In this document: in pieces, positions 16,788 to 24,794 of the stretch | How the letters are laid out: every line of letters begins with the position of its first letter | Numbering within the stretch: position 1 is the stretch's first letter | Source of the DNA: Streptomyces sp. CBMA123 | GTDB taxonomy: Bacteria > Actinomycetota > Actinomycetes > Streptomycetales > Streptomycetaceae | NCBI RefSeq assembly: GCF_014596465.1 | Contig: NZ_MECK01000556.1 | Span: forward strand, 57,420 to 121,419 | DNA: 64,000 nucleotides | Direction of reading: 5' to 3' | Notes under the pieces: generated by a model | What the model was told of the DNA's origin: nothing | What the model saw: only the letters and a program-made list of their open reading frames with translations | Database searches by the model: none | Made by a program: the position numbers and the translations under genes

Positions 16788-18275
16788 GTGGAACCGGTCT
16801 TGATCCTTCTGATCATTCTCGTGGTGCTGGTCTTCTGTTTCCTTGTCAAAGCGATCCAGATCGTCCCGAATGCCAGCGCCGTCGTCGTGGAGCGGTTCGG
16901 GCGCTACAGCCGCACGCTCGACGCCGGTCCGCACTTCGTGACCCCGTTGATCAACACCATTCGCAGTCGGGTCGACCTGCGCGAACAGAGCATGGCGATT
17001 GCACCGCAGGAGGTGACCACGCGGGACCACCGGCGCGTCGACATCGACGTGACCGTCGGGTACCAGGTGGCGGATGCGAGGGCCGCTGTCTACGGCGTGG
17101 ACTCCTTCACCCAGGCGATCGAGCAGCTCGCTGTCGCTACGGTGCGTGGCACCGTCGACGGCATGGACCTGGAACCGGCTCTGACGTCCCGCGAGGTGAT
17201 CAGCACGGTCCTGCGGAGTGCCCTCGACCGGGACGCAGTGCGCTGGGGCGTCGCGATCCGCCGCGTCGATTGCCGGGTGGCCGCCGCGTCCGGCCCGGTC
17301 ACGGGCTCACCGGCGATGGAGGTTCACGCTGACCCGTACACGAGTCCCTTCGCTCCGAACGGCGGCAGCGCGGGGCCGCGGAATCCACCGCAGCCGCTCG
17401 CACGGACCAGCCGTGTCCCCGGGCACCGTCCGCTGGGGCAGGGCGATCCTCGCCGGATCGGCCGCTACAGCCTGACGGCGGTGCTGGGGCAAGGGGGGAT
17501 GGGCACGGTCTATCTCGGCCAGTCGCCCGGCCGGCGCCTGGTCGCGGTCAAGGTCATCCGGTCGGAACTCGCCGAGGACCCGACCTTCCGGAGGCGGTTC
17601 GCCATCGAGATCAGCGCCGCGGGCCTCGTCGGCGGATTCCACACCGCGTCCGTGGTGGACGCCGACCCCCACGGTGACCCGCCGTGGCTTGCCACTGAGT
17701 ACATCCCCGGCCCGTCACTGCAGGAGGTTCTCAAGCAGCAGGGCGCCATGCCCCCGAGGACCCTGCACACCCTGGCGGTCGGCGTCGCCGAAGCACTGGA
17801 GCGCATCCACGCCTGCGGCATCGTCCACCGCGACCTCAAGCCCGCCAACATCATCATCTCCGACTCAGGCCCTCGCATCATCGACTTCGGCATCGCCCGG
17901 GCTCTCGACAGCACCGGGCTCACCAGCACCAACTACGTGATCGGCACCGAGGGGTTCGTCGCCCCGGAACGGCTCACCGGTGGGGCGGTCACTGCTGCCG
18001 CGGATCTCTACGCCTTCGGCATGGTGCTGTGCCATGCCGCCGGAGCGGCGCCACTGGCGGCCGGTGAATCCCTGGCGTCCGCCGTCAGCCTGCTGCCCTC
18101 CCGGCTCGCCGGCACCGTCAACCGGTGCCTCGACCACGACCCCCGGCACCGCCCGACGGCCGCCGAGGTGCTCGAACTGCTTTCCCAGGACGACCTGTCG
18201 GCCGGAGACTGGCTGCCGCTCCCCGTGCGCACGATGGTCGACCTGTACAGCCCCTCGTCCGGCTCGGCACCATGA
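16788..18275 (+). CDS. SPFH (band 7/stomatin)-Ser/Thr protein kinase fusion
   Basis: 495 aa, GTG start. Residues 4-24 are one transmembrane helix. Residues 25-165 are a stomatin/prohibitin-like SPFH domain (IVPNASAVVVERFGRYSRTL, VTTRDHRRVDIDVTVGYQV, SREVISTVLRSAL). A linker of about 55 residues follows. Residues 226-480 are a PknB-type kinase: glycine loop GQGGMGTVYLG, Lys255 in VAVKVI, HRDLKPANI (Asp349), DFGIA (Asp366) and APERL. All catalytic residues look intact. SPFH proteins oligomerise at membranes, so the kinase is probably membrane-attached and clustered. No PASTA or other extracellular sensor is present. It is transcribed alone. Confidence 0.88.
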   Translation: MEPVLILLIILVVLVFCFLVKAIQIVPNASAVVVERFGRYSRTLDAGPHFVTPLINTIRSRVDLREQSMAIAPQEVTTRDHRRVDIDVTVGYQVADARAAVYGVDSFTQAIEQLAVATVRGTVDGMDLEPALTSREVISTVLRSALDRDAVRWGVAIRRVDCRVAAASGPVTGSPAMEVHADPYTSPFAPNGGSAGPRNPPQPLARTSRVPGHRPLGQGDPRRIGRYSLTAVLGQGGMGTVYLGQSPGRRLVAVKVIRSELAEDPTFRRRFAIEISAAGLVGGFHTASVVDADPHGDPPWLATEYIPGPSLQEVLKQQGAMPPRTLHTLAVGVAEALERIHACGIVHRDLKPANIIISDSGPRIIDFGIARALDSTGLTSTNYVIGTEGFVAPERLTGGAVTAAADLYAFGMVLCHAAGAAPLAAGESLASAVSLLPSRLAGTVNRCLDHDPRHRPTAAEVLELLSQDDLSAGDWLPLPVRTMVDLYSPSSGSAP

Positions 18276-18352
18276 GCCGCCTGGCGGTGCACCGGCCTGA
18301 TCCGTGAGGACGGGCCGCCGGGCGGGGGGCGGGTGGGCGCACCGGGCGGTGT

Positions 18353-19828
18353 TCAGCGGCACAGGGTGCGCAGGGTGGGGAGGCAGTCCGCGGCCCGGCG
18401 CTGCGGGTCGGTGTCGGTGCCGGCCCAGGCGATCCGGGCGTCCGGGCGGATGAGCACGGCGGTGACGTCCCGCCAGAGCGCGTGCGCCGTCTCGGTGTCG
18501 ACGGTTGCGGCGCGCCGCTCCAGGCCGTCCGTCGGGCACGGCGTCGTCGTCCCGCCGAGGTCCAGCAGCAGTGGTCGGCCGTGGTGCATCAGCGGGTGGG
18601 CGGTGGGTGCGCCGGCCGGGGTGTTCAGGGCGAGGCCGGCCAGCCGGGTGCCGTTCAGCGGGTGCCCGCCGGGCTCGGTGCCGGCGGGGAGCGGGTCGTC
18701 GAAGCCGGCGATCCGGCGGGCCCACTGGCGGTTGGTCCGTGGTTCGGCGAGTGCGGCGGACCAGACCTCGCGCAGGGCGATCTGCTCCGGGTTCGCCGCC
18801 GCGAACAGGGCGAGCTGCGCGCGGGTGTTGTCGATGACGGCGCGGGCCGCCGGGCGGCGTTCGGTGTCGTAGCTGTCGAGCAGTCCGTCGGGCGCCCGGC
18901 CCTGGAGGGTGGCGGCCAGCTTCCAGCCCAGGTTGGTGGCGTCCTGGATGCCGAGGTTCATGCCCTGCCCGCCGGCCGGGAAGAACATGTGCGCCGCGTC
19001 CCCGGCCACCAGCACCCGTCCGGCCCGGTACCGGGCGGCCTGGCGGGTGGCGTTGCCGTAGCGCGAGAGCCACCGGGGGTTGCGCAGGCCCAGGTCCCGT
19101 CCCAGCAGTGCGCGGGTCTGCTCGCGCACCTCCGCCAGGGTCAGCGGTTCGCCGGTGCCGCGGTGCATGGTGGCCGTGGACAGGCCCGCCAGCCGGTGGA
19201 CGCCGTCGCCGATCGGGGCCGCCAGGAACGAGCCGCCCGGCCCGGTGGCGGCGAGCGGCCCGGTGGGCGGATCGTCGAGTTCGACGTCGGCGAGCCACCC
19301 GGTCATGGTGGTGTCCTGACCGGGGAAGTCGATGCCCGCCGCCTGGCGCACCGCGCTGCGCGTGCCGTCGCAGCCCACCACCCAGCGGGCCCGCACGGTC
19401 CGGTGGGTGCCGCCGGCCCGGATCACCACCTCGACGGCGTCCGGCCCCTGGGTGAGCGAGACGACCTCCTGCCCGCGCAGCACCCGGGCGCCCACGGCGA
19501 CCGCGTGCTCCTCCAGGAGCTGCTCGGTGACGGACTGACCGAGCGCCAGCATGAAGGGGTGGACCGCCCCGACCGCGGAGAAGTCCAGCCGGGTGGTCGC
19601 CGCGCCGAAGTGGCCGGTCGGCACCGGGGTGCCGCGTTCGATGAACCGCTGCGCGAGGCCGCGGGTGGCGAAGGTGTCCAGCGTGCCGGCCTGCAGGCCG
19701 ACCGCGCGCGACCGCCCGTCCGGTGCCGCCCGGCGTTCCACGACGGCCACCTCCACCCCGTGCAGGCGCAACTCCGCGGCGAGCCAGAGCCCTACCGGGC
19801 CGGCCCCGGCGATGAGCACGTCGAGCAT
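18353..19828 (-). CDS. FAD-dependent aromatic monooxygenase (PHBH-type)
   Basis: 491 aa. N-terminal FAD motif LIAGAGPVGLWLAAELRLHG (GxGxxG), the middle motif VVGCDGTRSAVRQAAGI (DG) and the GD motif VLVAGDAAHMFFPAGGQGMN mark a class A flavoprotein hydroxylase. The C-terminal thioredoxin-like domain has the size seen in polyketide and rifampicin-type hydroxylases. I chose the ATG at 19828, 9 nt from GAGGAA, rather than the GTG at 19837. It shares direction with a SnoaL-like gene 74 nt upstream, suggesting a joint role in hydroxylation of an aromatic compound or drug. The substrate is unknown. Confidence 0.9.
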   Translation of the reverse strand: MLDVLIAGAGPVGLWLAAELRLHGVEVAVVERRAAPDGRSRAVGLQAGTLDTFATRGLAQRFIERGTPVPTGHFGAATTRLDFSAVGAVHPFMLALGQSVTEQLLEEHAVAVGARVLRGQEVVSLTQGPDAVEVVIRAGGTHRTVRARWVVGCDGTRSAVRQAAGIDFPGQDTTMTGWLADVELDDPPTGPLAATGPGGSFLAAPIGDGVHRLAGLSTATMHRGTGEPLTLAEVREQTRALLGRDLGLRNPRWLSRYGNATRQAARYRAGRVLVAGDAAHMFFPAGGQGMNLGIQDATNLGWKLAATLQGRAPDGLLDSYDTERRPAARAVIDNTRAQLALFAAANPEQIALREVWSAALAEPRTNRQWARRIAGFDDPLPAGTEPGGHPLNGTRLAGLALNTPAGAPTAHPLMHHGRPLLLDLGGTTTPCPTDGLERRAATVDTETAHALWRDVTAVLIRPDARIAWAGTDTDPQRRAADCLPTLRTLCR

Positions 19829-19902
19829 GACAACCACTTCCTCTCACTCTGGGACGATGCGCCGGGACCGGGCAGCCTCGTGGCGCCGGGTGGGCGGGGT
19901 GG

Positions 19903-20295
19903 TCAGCGGGCGCTGCCGAGGTCCCGGTCGGCGTCGGCGCCCTCCAGCAGGAGGGTGGTCTCCTCGATGCGGCGGAAGCGGCCGTCGGGGGCGAACTCGG
20001 CGAAGAGGTAGACCTCCATGCGGACGGTGGAGCCGTCGGTCTTGGTGATCGTCATGGTGTGGCGGTCGGCGTAGCGGTCGCCGTCGGAGAGTTCGTCGTG
20101 GACCTCGACCGAGCCGCCGGCCACGACCGTGCGCAGGTGGGCGATGTGGGCGAGGAACTCGGTGCGGTTCGCCCAGCTTCCGTCGGTGCGCTGGCGGTAG
20201 TCGGGGGCGAAGTGCCGGTCGGCGGCCTCCTCGAGGGCCAGGCCCGGGGTGAGGAGCAGGTCGGTCAGGGCGGCGCGGGCGTGGGTGCGGTTCAC
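19903..20295 (-). CDS. SnoaL/NTF2-like small protein
   Basis: 130 aa, a cone-shaped NTF2-like fold by pattern: AADRHFAPDYRQRTDGSW, then TEFLAHIAHLR, then a beta-rich half ending TVRMEVYLFAEFAPDGRFRRIEETTLLL. Members act as polyketide cyclases, ester hydrolases or small-ligand isomerases, and many have unknown roles. It is the first gene of a two-gene unit with the flavin monooxygenase. Two copies of a 17-bp inverted repeat lie 50-110 nt upstream (20350-20366 and 20386-20402), so the unit is probably repressor-controlled. Confidence 0.8.
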   Translation of the reverse strand: MNRTHARAALTDLLLTPGLALEEAADRHFAPDYRQRTDGSWANRTEFLAHIAHLRTVVAGGSVEVHDELSDGDRYADRHTMTITKTDGSTVRMEVYLFAEFAPDGRFRRIEETTLLLEGADADRDLGSAR

Positions 20296-20349
20296 GGGGA
20301 TTCCTTCGCTCGGATGCGGGAGTCGGCCCGTCGCGCATCAATCCGAGAT

Positions 20350-20402
20350 GCGTGCTTAGGGCACGCTTGCCACTGTACAGGGAAAGCGTGTTTTACGCAC
20401 GC
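20350..20402. promoter_or_regulatory. Two tandem copies of a GCGTG-N7-CACGC operator-like repeat
   Basis: GCGTGCTTAGGGCACGC (20350-20366) and GCGTGTTTTACGCACGC (20386-20402) are 36 bp apart and share inverted arms GCGTG/CACGC around 7 nt. They lie in an unusually AT-containing segment just upstream of the SnoaL-monooxygenase unit. The spacing and symmetry fit a dimeric repressor; no regulator gene next to them is an obvious owner. Confidence 0.65.
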
Positions 20403-20557
20403 AAATCTGGAACGGCCAAGGACTCGACAGGGCACGACACCCCAACGCCCCGCCCTCGGGCGGGCGGCCGGGTGCGGCCGGGCGGGCGGGCGGGCGGGCG
20501 ACGGAGCTCGGCATCCTGACAGCGGGCCGCACCCGGCCGGAATCCAGGTCGAGGCGG

Positions 20558-20965
20558 TCAGCGGCCGGCGGCCCCGGCACGCTGGGCGTCGATGCGGGCA
20601 TGGGCGTCCGGCCACCGGATCGGGAGCCGTTCGACCGGGGTGTCCCAGAAGGTGAAGGTGGACTCCCGCATGGTGGCGCGCAGGCCGGTCATGGTGCTGC
20701 GGTGGGGTTCGGCGGCGGCGAAGGCGTCCAGGGCCTCGCGGCTCTCCCAGGCGGACAGCGTCCAGAAGGTCCGCCGGAGCGGCCGGGCGATCAGCGAGGC
20801 ACCCAACGCGCCTGGCGCGCTGCGCAGTTGGCGCCAGATGGCGAGCGACCGGACGAAGAAGCGCGGGACGTCGGCGAGCGAGCGGACCTCGAAGCGGGAG
20901 GCCATGACGACCGCCCGGGTGCCGGGGACGGCGGGGTTCGGGGTGATCCAGGGCAGGGTGGGCAT
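20558..20965 (-). CDS. DUF3291/antibiotic-biosynthesis-monooxygenase-like protein
   Basis: 135 aa. Ferredoxin-like dimeric alpha/beta barrel pattern: RAVVMASRFEVRSLADVPRF, then RRTFWTLSAWESREALDAFAAAEPHR, in which the Trp and the final His are characteristic of DUF3291/ABM-type proteins (also called spheroidene monooxygenase-like). An enzymatic role is not established for this group. It is divergent from a MerR gene with a palindrome in the shared region at 21009-21031, so it is a likely MerR target. Confidence 0.75.
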   Translation of the reverse strand: MPTLPWITPNPAVPGTRAVVMASRFEVRSLADVPRFFVRSLAIWRQLRSAPGALGASLIARPLRRTFWTLSAWESREALDAFAAAEPHRSTMTGLRATMRESTFTFWDTPVERLPIRWPDAHARIDAQRAGAAGR

Positions 20966-21008
20966 GGCTGACTCTCCCCATCGGCGGAGGACGCCACATT
21001 GGGTAGTG

Positions 21009-21031
21009 GCACTATCTATGTTAGACAGTGC
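21009..21031. promoter_or_regulatory. MerR operator candidate
   Basis: GCACTATCT (21009-21017) and AGACAGTGC (21023-21031) form a 9-bp inverted repeat with one mismatch around ATGTT. It lies between the divergent DUF3291-like gene and the MerR gene, where MerR proteins typically bind between promoter boxes. Confidence 0.7.
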
Positions 21032-21060
21032 TGGTATCCAGATGCCAGGGGAAAGGACGA

Positions 21061-21696
21061 GTGCCGCCGGTGCGGATCTCCGAACTCAGCCGCCGCAGCG
21101 CGGTGCCGACCGCGACCATCAAGTACTACCTGCGGGAGGGCCTGCTGCCGCCCGGCCGGGCCACCGCCGCCACCCAGGCCGAGTACGACGAGAGCCACCT
21201 GCGCCGGCTGCGCCTGGTGCGGGCGCTGATCGGGGTGCGGGGGCTGAGCGTGAGCGCCACCCGCGAGGTGCTCGGCGCGGTGGCGGAACACGCGGGGCAG
21301 CGCCACCAGGTGCTCGGCCTGGTGCTCGGGGCCCGCCCGGTGGACGAGGAAGCGGAGCAGGCGCACGGGGAGCCGAAGCCGGGAACGGCGGAGGTGGACG
21401 CGCTGATCGGCGAACTCGGCTGGGAGGTCTCCGAGCACGCCCCCGCCCGGGCGGTACTCGGCGAGACCCTGGAGACCCTGCGCACGCTCGGCGCCGAACT
21501 CGACCCGGCGGCTCTGCGGGGCTACGCCGAACTGGCCGAGCGGACCGCCGTCCTGGACCTCGACCAGCTCGACCCGGCGGCCGACCCGCTGGAGCAGGCC
21601 GAACGGGCCCTGCTGCGGACCGTCCTCCTGGAACCGGCCCTGCTCGCCCTGCGACGGCTGGCCCAGGAGAACGAGTCCGCCCGGCGGGAGCGCTGA
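21061..21696 (+). CDS. MerR family transcriptional regulator
   Basis: 211 aa, GTG at 21061 close to AGGACGA. The MerR HTH and wing are clear: RISELSRRSAVPTATIKYYL, REGLLPPGR and YDESHLRRLRLVRAL (residues 4-60). The effector half is longer than in metal sensors and has no Cys metal site, so it probably senses an organic ligand or acts as a local repressor. It is divergent from the DUF3291-like gene; the palindrome at 21009-21031 sits between them. Confidence 0.88.
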   Translation: MPPVRISELSRRSAVPTATIKYYLREGLLPPGRATAATQAEYDESHLRRLRLVRALIGVRGLSVSATREVLGAVAEHAGQRHQVLGLVLGARPVDEEAEQAHGEPKPGTAEVDALIGELGWEVSEHAPARAVLGETLETLRTLGAELDPAALRGYAELAERTAVLDLDQLDPAADPLEQAERALLRTVLLEPALLALRRLAQENESARRER

Positions 21697-21713
21697 GCGC
21701 CACGACGACCGAA

Positions 21714-22019
21714 CGGGCCGCCCGCCGAAACAGCCCCAGGACGGCAGCCGGCCTCGGCTCGCTGTCGATCGAACCCTCGGCCCTCGCGGTCCAGGACTCC
21801 AGCACCGAGGCCAACGCCCGGGTGATCCGGACCGCGTGCACGAACGACGCCGGGCAGTCCCGGCGCATCGAGGAGCGGCCGGGCGGCATGCGCTTCGTCA
21901 ACGGCAACAACCGGCTGTGCCCCGCCGTCTCCTACGGCAGCAGCGCCCCGCACGCGCCCCTCGCGCAGCACCCGTGCGGGGCGCTGCTCCGCTACGGGGC
22001 CTGCGGCCCGCGCCGCTGA
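21714..22019 (+). pseudogene. Truncated ricin-B lectin-like domain remnant
   Basis: From about 21714 to the TGA at 22019 the + frame has strongly GC third positions. It reads as the end of a ricin-type trefoil: ANARVIRTACTNDAGQSRR, then GMRFVNGNNRLCPAVSYGSS, then PLAQHPCG, with paired cysteines. No start codon with a ribosome binding site is present, and the frame upstream is only a shadow of the MerR gene. I read it as the 3' remnant of a secreted lectin or lectin-tagged hydrolase. Confidence 0.5.
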
Positions 22020-22158
22020 TCCCGACGCCTGTGGGCCGTCCGCAGCAATGTGGCCCGCGCCCGCTTGCGCCTGCCGCCACGGCCCCTCCCCCAGGCCGAA
22101 CAATCGGCCTGGTCGGGACACAGGGACCATTCCGAGTGGCAGTGAGGGGAACGAACCG

Positions 22159-22929
22159 ATGGACGAAGCCGGTCGCCCGAGTCGTCGAGCGCTGCTCGCC
22201 GGCGGGCTGGTGAGCACCGCGTTCGCGCTCGCGGGATGCACGACGACCAGGGCGGACTCCCCCGCCCCCCTCGCCTCGCCGGCCTCGCCCACGGGCAGTG
22301 CCGCGCCGTCGTCGACACCGCAAGCACAGCCCACCACACCCGCCGCGGCGTTCACGAGGCTGATGGACGGCAACAGGCGCTGGGTCAGCGGAGACCTGCA
22401 ACACCCCGACCGGGACCCGAACCGGCGTCAGCTGGTCGCCCAGGAGCAGGAGCCGTTCGGGTCGATCCTCTCGTGCATCGACTCGCGGGTCCCGCCCGAG
22501 CTCCTCTTCGACACCGGCCTCGGCGACCTGTACGTCATGCGCACGGGCGGTGAGGCGGTCAGCCCGGTGGTCACCGGGTCCGTCGAGTACGGGCCCATGA
22601 CGAGCGGCACCCCCCTCATCGTGGTCCTCGGGCACCAGCGCTGCGGCGCGGTCAAGGCGGCGTACGAGTCCATCCGGGACGGCAAGCCGCTGCCCGGCAA
22701 CCTGGACGCGATCGCCAAGGCCCTGCGGCCGGCGTACGACCAGGCGGTCCGGGAGGGCGGCGCCGACCCGGTCGAGACGATGTCCCGCGCCCAGGTCACC
22801 CTGACGGCAGCCGACCTGCGCTCCAACCCCGACCTGGCCCCCCTCGTGGCCAAGGGCACCCTGGCCGTCGTCGGCGCCTACTACTCCCTGGACACGGGCG
22901 TCGTGGAAGTCCTGTCCGGAGCACCCTGA
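22159..22929 (+). CDS. Exported beta-class carbonic anhydrase (lipoprotein)
   Basis: 256 aa, ATG after GAGGGGAAC. A twin-arginine-like SRRALLAGG (residues 8-16) leads to a lipobox LAGC with Cys27, followed by a Pro/Ser/Thr linker to about residue 62. The catalytic domain shows the beta-carbonic-anhydrase zinc ligands Cys106 and Asp108 (with Arg110) in SCIDSR, and His159 and Cys162 in GHQRCGAV. It interconverts CO2 and bicarbonate, here probably at the outer face of the membrane. Tat export would allow folding with zinc before export. It is a monocistronic gene with a 140-nt upstream region. Confidence 0.9.
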   Translation: MDEAGRPSRRALLAGGLVSTAFALAGCTTTRADSPAPLASPASPTGSAAPSSTPQAQPTTPAAAFTRLMDGNRRWVSGDLQHPDRDPNRRQLVAQEQEPFGSILSCIDSRVPPELLFDTGLGDLYVMRTGGEAVSPVVTGSVEYGPMTSGTPLIVVLGHQRCGAVKAAYESIRDGKPLPGNLDAIAKALRPAYDQAVREGGADPVETMSRAQVTLTAADLRSNPDLAPLVAKGTLAVVGAYYSLDTGVVEVLSGAP

Positions 22930-23339
22930 CCGGTCGGACGGGCCCCGGCCCACGGCCGGCGGCACGTTCACCGGGCGCGGGCCGAGGCGCCGGCCGCCCG
23001 GCGAGCCGTGGTCGCCCTTACGAGACCGGCGTGGTCGAGGAACTGCGCCGCCGGACCGGGGCCGTCGGACCGGCCGTCACGTGCCGGATCTCACCGCTCT
23101 GCGGCACCATCCCGATCCCACGCACCGTCGTTTCCTCGCCTCGGTCCTGTGGCACCGACACCTCCTCACACCGGCCGACCGCGCCTCGGAGGTCGTTCAG
23201 GATGCCGACTTCCTGGCGTCCTGGGCGCAGGACGAGGCCGACGGACGCTGGGCGCCACCTGATTCGGCCCGGCACGGATGTGCGAGCGGGTGGGCCGCGA
23301 GCGGGTGGGCCGCGAGCGGGTGGGTGCGACCCGCCGTTG
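22930..23339. other. 410-nt stretch with a weak small frame and a tandem repeat
   Basis: A + frame from GTG at 23081 to 23407 (108 codons) has a protein-like first half (LPDLTALRHHPDPTHRRFL, VVQDADFLASWAQDEADGRW) but no good ribosome binding site. Its second half is made of a 15-bp tandem repeat (GAGCGGGTGGGCCGC, about 2.5 copies, 23285-23325) and overlaps the next gene tail to tail. I regard it as a small gene of doubtful status or a decayed fragment. Nothing else is seen. Confidence 0.35.
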
Positions 23340-23543
23340 TCAGCCCTGGGCGCTCAGCCAGCGGCGGACCGCGAAGCTCAGGCGGCCGGGGGCCGGGCGG
23401 CCGGTGAGGACCGCTTCGAAGCGGCGGCGGTCGCGGGCGGCCCGGAGCACCGCGAGGTCGTGGGTGCCGGGGGCGGGCGGGGCCGGTTCGGCGTGCTGGG
23501 CGGCACGGTAGCTGTCCAGGAGGTGCTGGTGCAGTGCGTTCAT
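23340..23543 (-). CDS. Small hypothetical protein, 67 aa
   Basis: Starts ATG at 23543 (MNALHQHLLDSYRAAQ). The sequence is rich in Arg and Ala, with a predicted helical end RRRFEAVLTGRPAPG. No known domain is recognised. It is divergent from the DUF5937/ArsR regulator with 98 nt between starts, a common layout for a regulator and its target. Confidence 0.55.
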   Translation of the reverse strand: MNALHQHLLDSYRAAQHAEPAPPAPGTHDLAVLRAARDRRRFEAVLTGRPAPGRLSFAVRRWLSAQG

Positions 23544-23641
23544 GCGCTCACCGTGCACCACCGCCGGCCCGCCGGTCCCGCCGATTGACGACCCCCGTCA
23601 AATGACGTGGTCACCCGGCCCGGCACCATAGGGAGGTGAGC

Positions 23642-24727
23642 GTGACCATCGACATCACCGGGCTGCCGCACGAGCGGATCGTCTTCCACCCTTCGCCGCT
23701 GGCCGAGCTCGGCAACGCGCTGCACGCGCTCGCCGAGCCGGCCCACCACCCCCGGTTGCAGGCGTGGACGACGGCGACCTCCGGCACGCTCGAACCGGAA
23801 CTGGCCGGCCGGATGCTGGAGGCCGACTTCATGTGGCGCTCGACGCGCTCCGACTTCCTGATGCCCGCCCAGCCCCGGCGGACCCTCGCCGAGGAACTGG
23901 ACGACCTCGACCGGATGGAGGACGAGAGGTTCGTCGGCGCGGCCCTGGAGATCTCCTGCAGCACCAACCACTACCCCAGGGGCCTGCCCTCGCCCCTGGT
24001 CGACGCGTGGTCGCGACGCCGTGCGCTCGACCTCGCGGCGGCCCGCGGTCCGCACCAGGCGGCGTTCGTCGAACGGATGCTCACCGACCCCACCGCCACC
24101 CGGGCGTGGATCCGCCGGCTCCTGGAGGACTGCGACCGGGCGTTCTTCGCCGACACCTGGCGCCGGGTCCGCGTCCAGCTCACCGCCGACGCCCAGGACA
24201 AGAGCGAACTGCTGCGCCGCAAGGGCCTGGCGGAGGCGCTCACGGCGGCGTCACCGGCGCTGAGCCTGGAGGAGGACGAGCACGGCAGCCGCATCGTCGT
24301 CGACAAGCTCGTGCACGGCCGCACCGACGCCCGCGGCACCGCCGTCACCCTGCTGCCCAGCGTCTTCGGCTGGCCGCACCTGTTCACCCTGTACGGGCCG
24401 GGCTGGCAGCCCGTGATCCAGTACCCGGCCGCGGCCCACGAGATCGGCGGCGCCGAGCCCGTGGAGACGGTCAAGCTGCGCCTGGACGCGCTGACCCACC
24501 CGATGCGGATGAACCTGTGCCGCAGCCTGGCGCGCGCCGCGTACTCGACGAACGAGCTGGCCGACGCGTACGGCCTCACCGCCCCCGAGATCTCCCGCCA
24601 CCTCGCCGTCCTGCGGAAGGCCGGGCTCCTGGTCACCCGGCGCCGGGGGCGCTACGTCCTGCACCAGCTCGACATCTCCGTCGTGGCCCGGATCGGCAGC
24701 GACTTCCTGGAGTCCGTGCTGCGCTGA
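23642..24727 (+). CDS. DUF5937 and ArsR-type winged-helix transcriptional regulator
   Basis: 361 aa. GTG at 23642 is placed 5 nt after GGGAGG; a GTG at 23636 overlaps that site and is less likely. Residues 1-250 (ERIVFHPSPLAELGNALHAL ...) match the actinobacterial DUF5937 domain found in front of ArsR helices. The HTH is near residues 279-345: LRLDALTHPMRMNLCRSLAR, then LTAPEISRHLAVLRKAGLLV and RRGRYVLHQLD. It has no Cys metal site. It probably represses a nearby transport or defence gene; the only divergent neighbour is the 67-aa protein. Confidence 0.85.
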   Translation: MTIDITGLPHERIVFHPSPLAELGNALHALAEPAHHPRLQAWTTATSGTLEPELAGRMLEADFMWRSTRSDFLMPAQPRRTLAEELDDLDRMEDERFVGAALEISCSTNHYPRGLPSPLVDAWSRRRALDLAAARGPHQAAFVERMLTDPTATRAWIRRLLEDCDRAFFADTWRRVRVQLTADAQDKSELLRRKGLAEALTAASPALSLEEDEHGSRIVVDKLVHGRTDARGTAVTLLPSVFGWPHLFTLYGPGWQPVIQYPAAAHEIGGAEPVETVKLRLDALTHPMRMNLCRSLARAAYSTNELADAYGLTAPEISRHLAVLRKAGLLVTRRRGRYVLHQLDISVVARIGSDFLESVLR

Positions 24728-24794
24728 GGTCCACCCGGTAGCGGTGTCGCGCGGCGCGGTGGGCGAGCAGTGCCGGTGCGTCCCGGGGCGCCGC

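Noticed and set aside
16531..16803. Opposed 70- and 82-codon frames upstream of the SPFH-kinase gene
   Set aside because: Both have similar third-position bias and no ribosome binding site; the evidence does not favour either, so neither is called as a gene.
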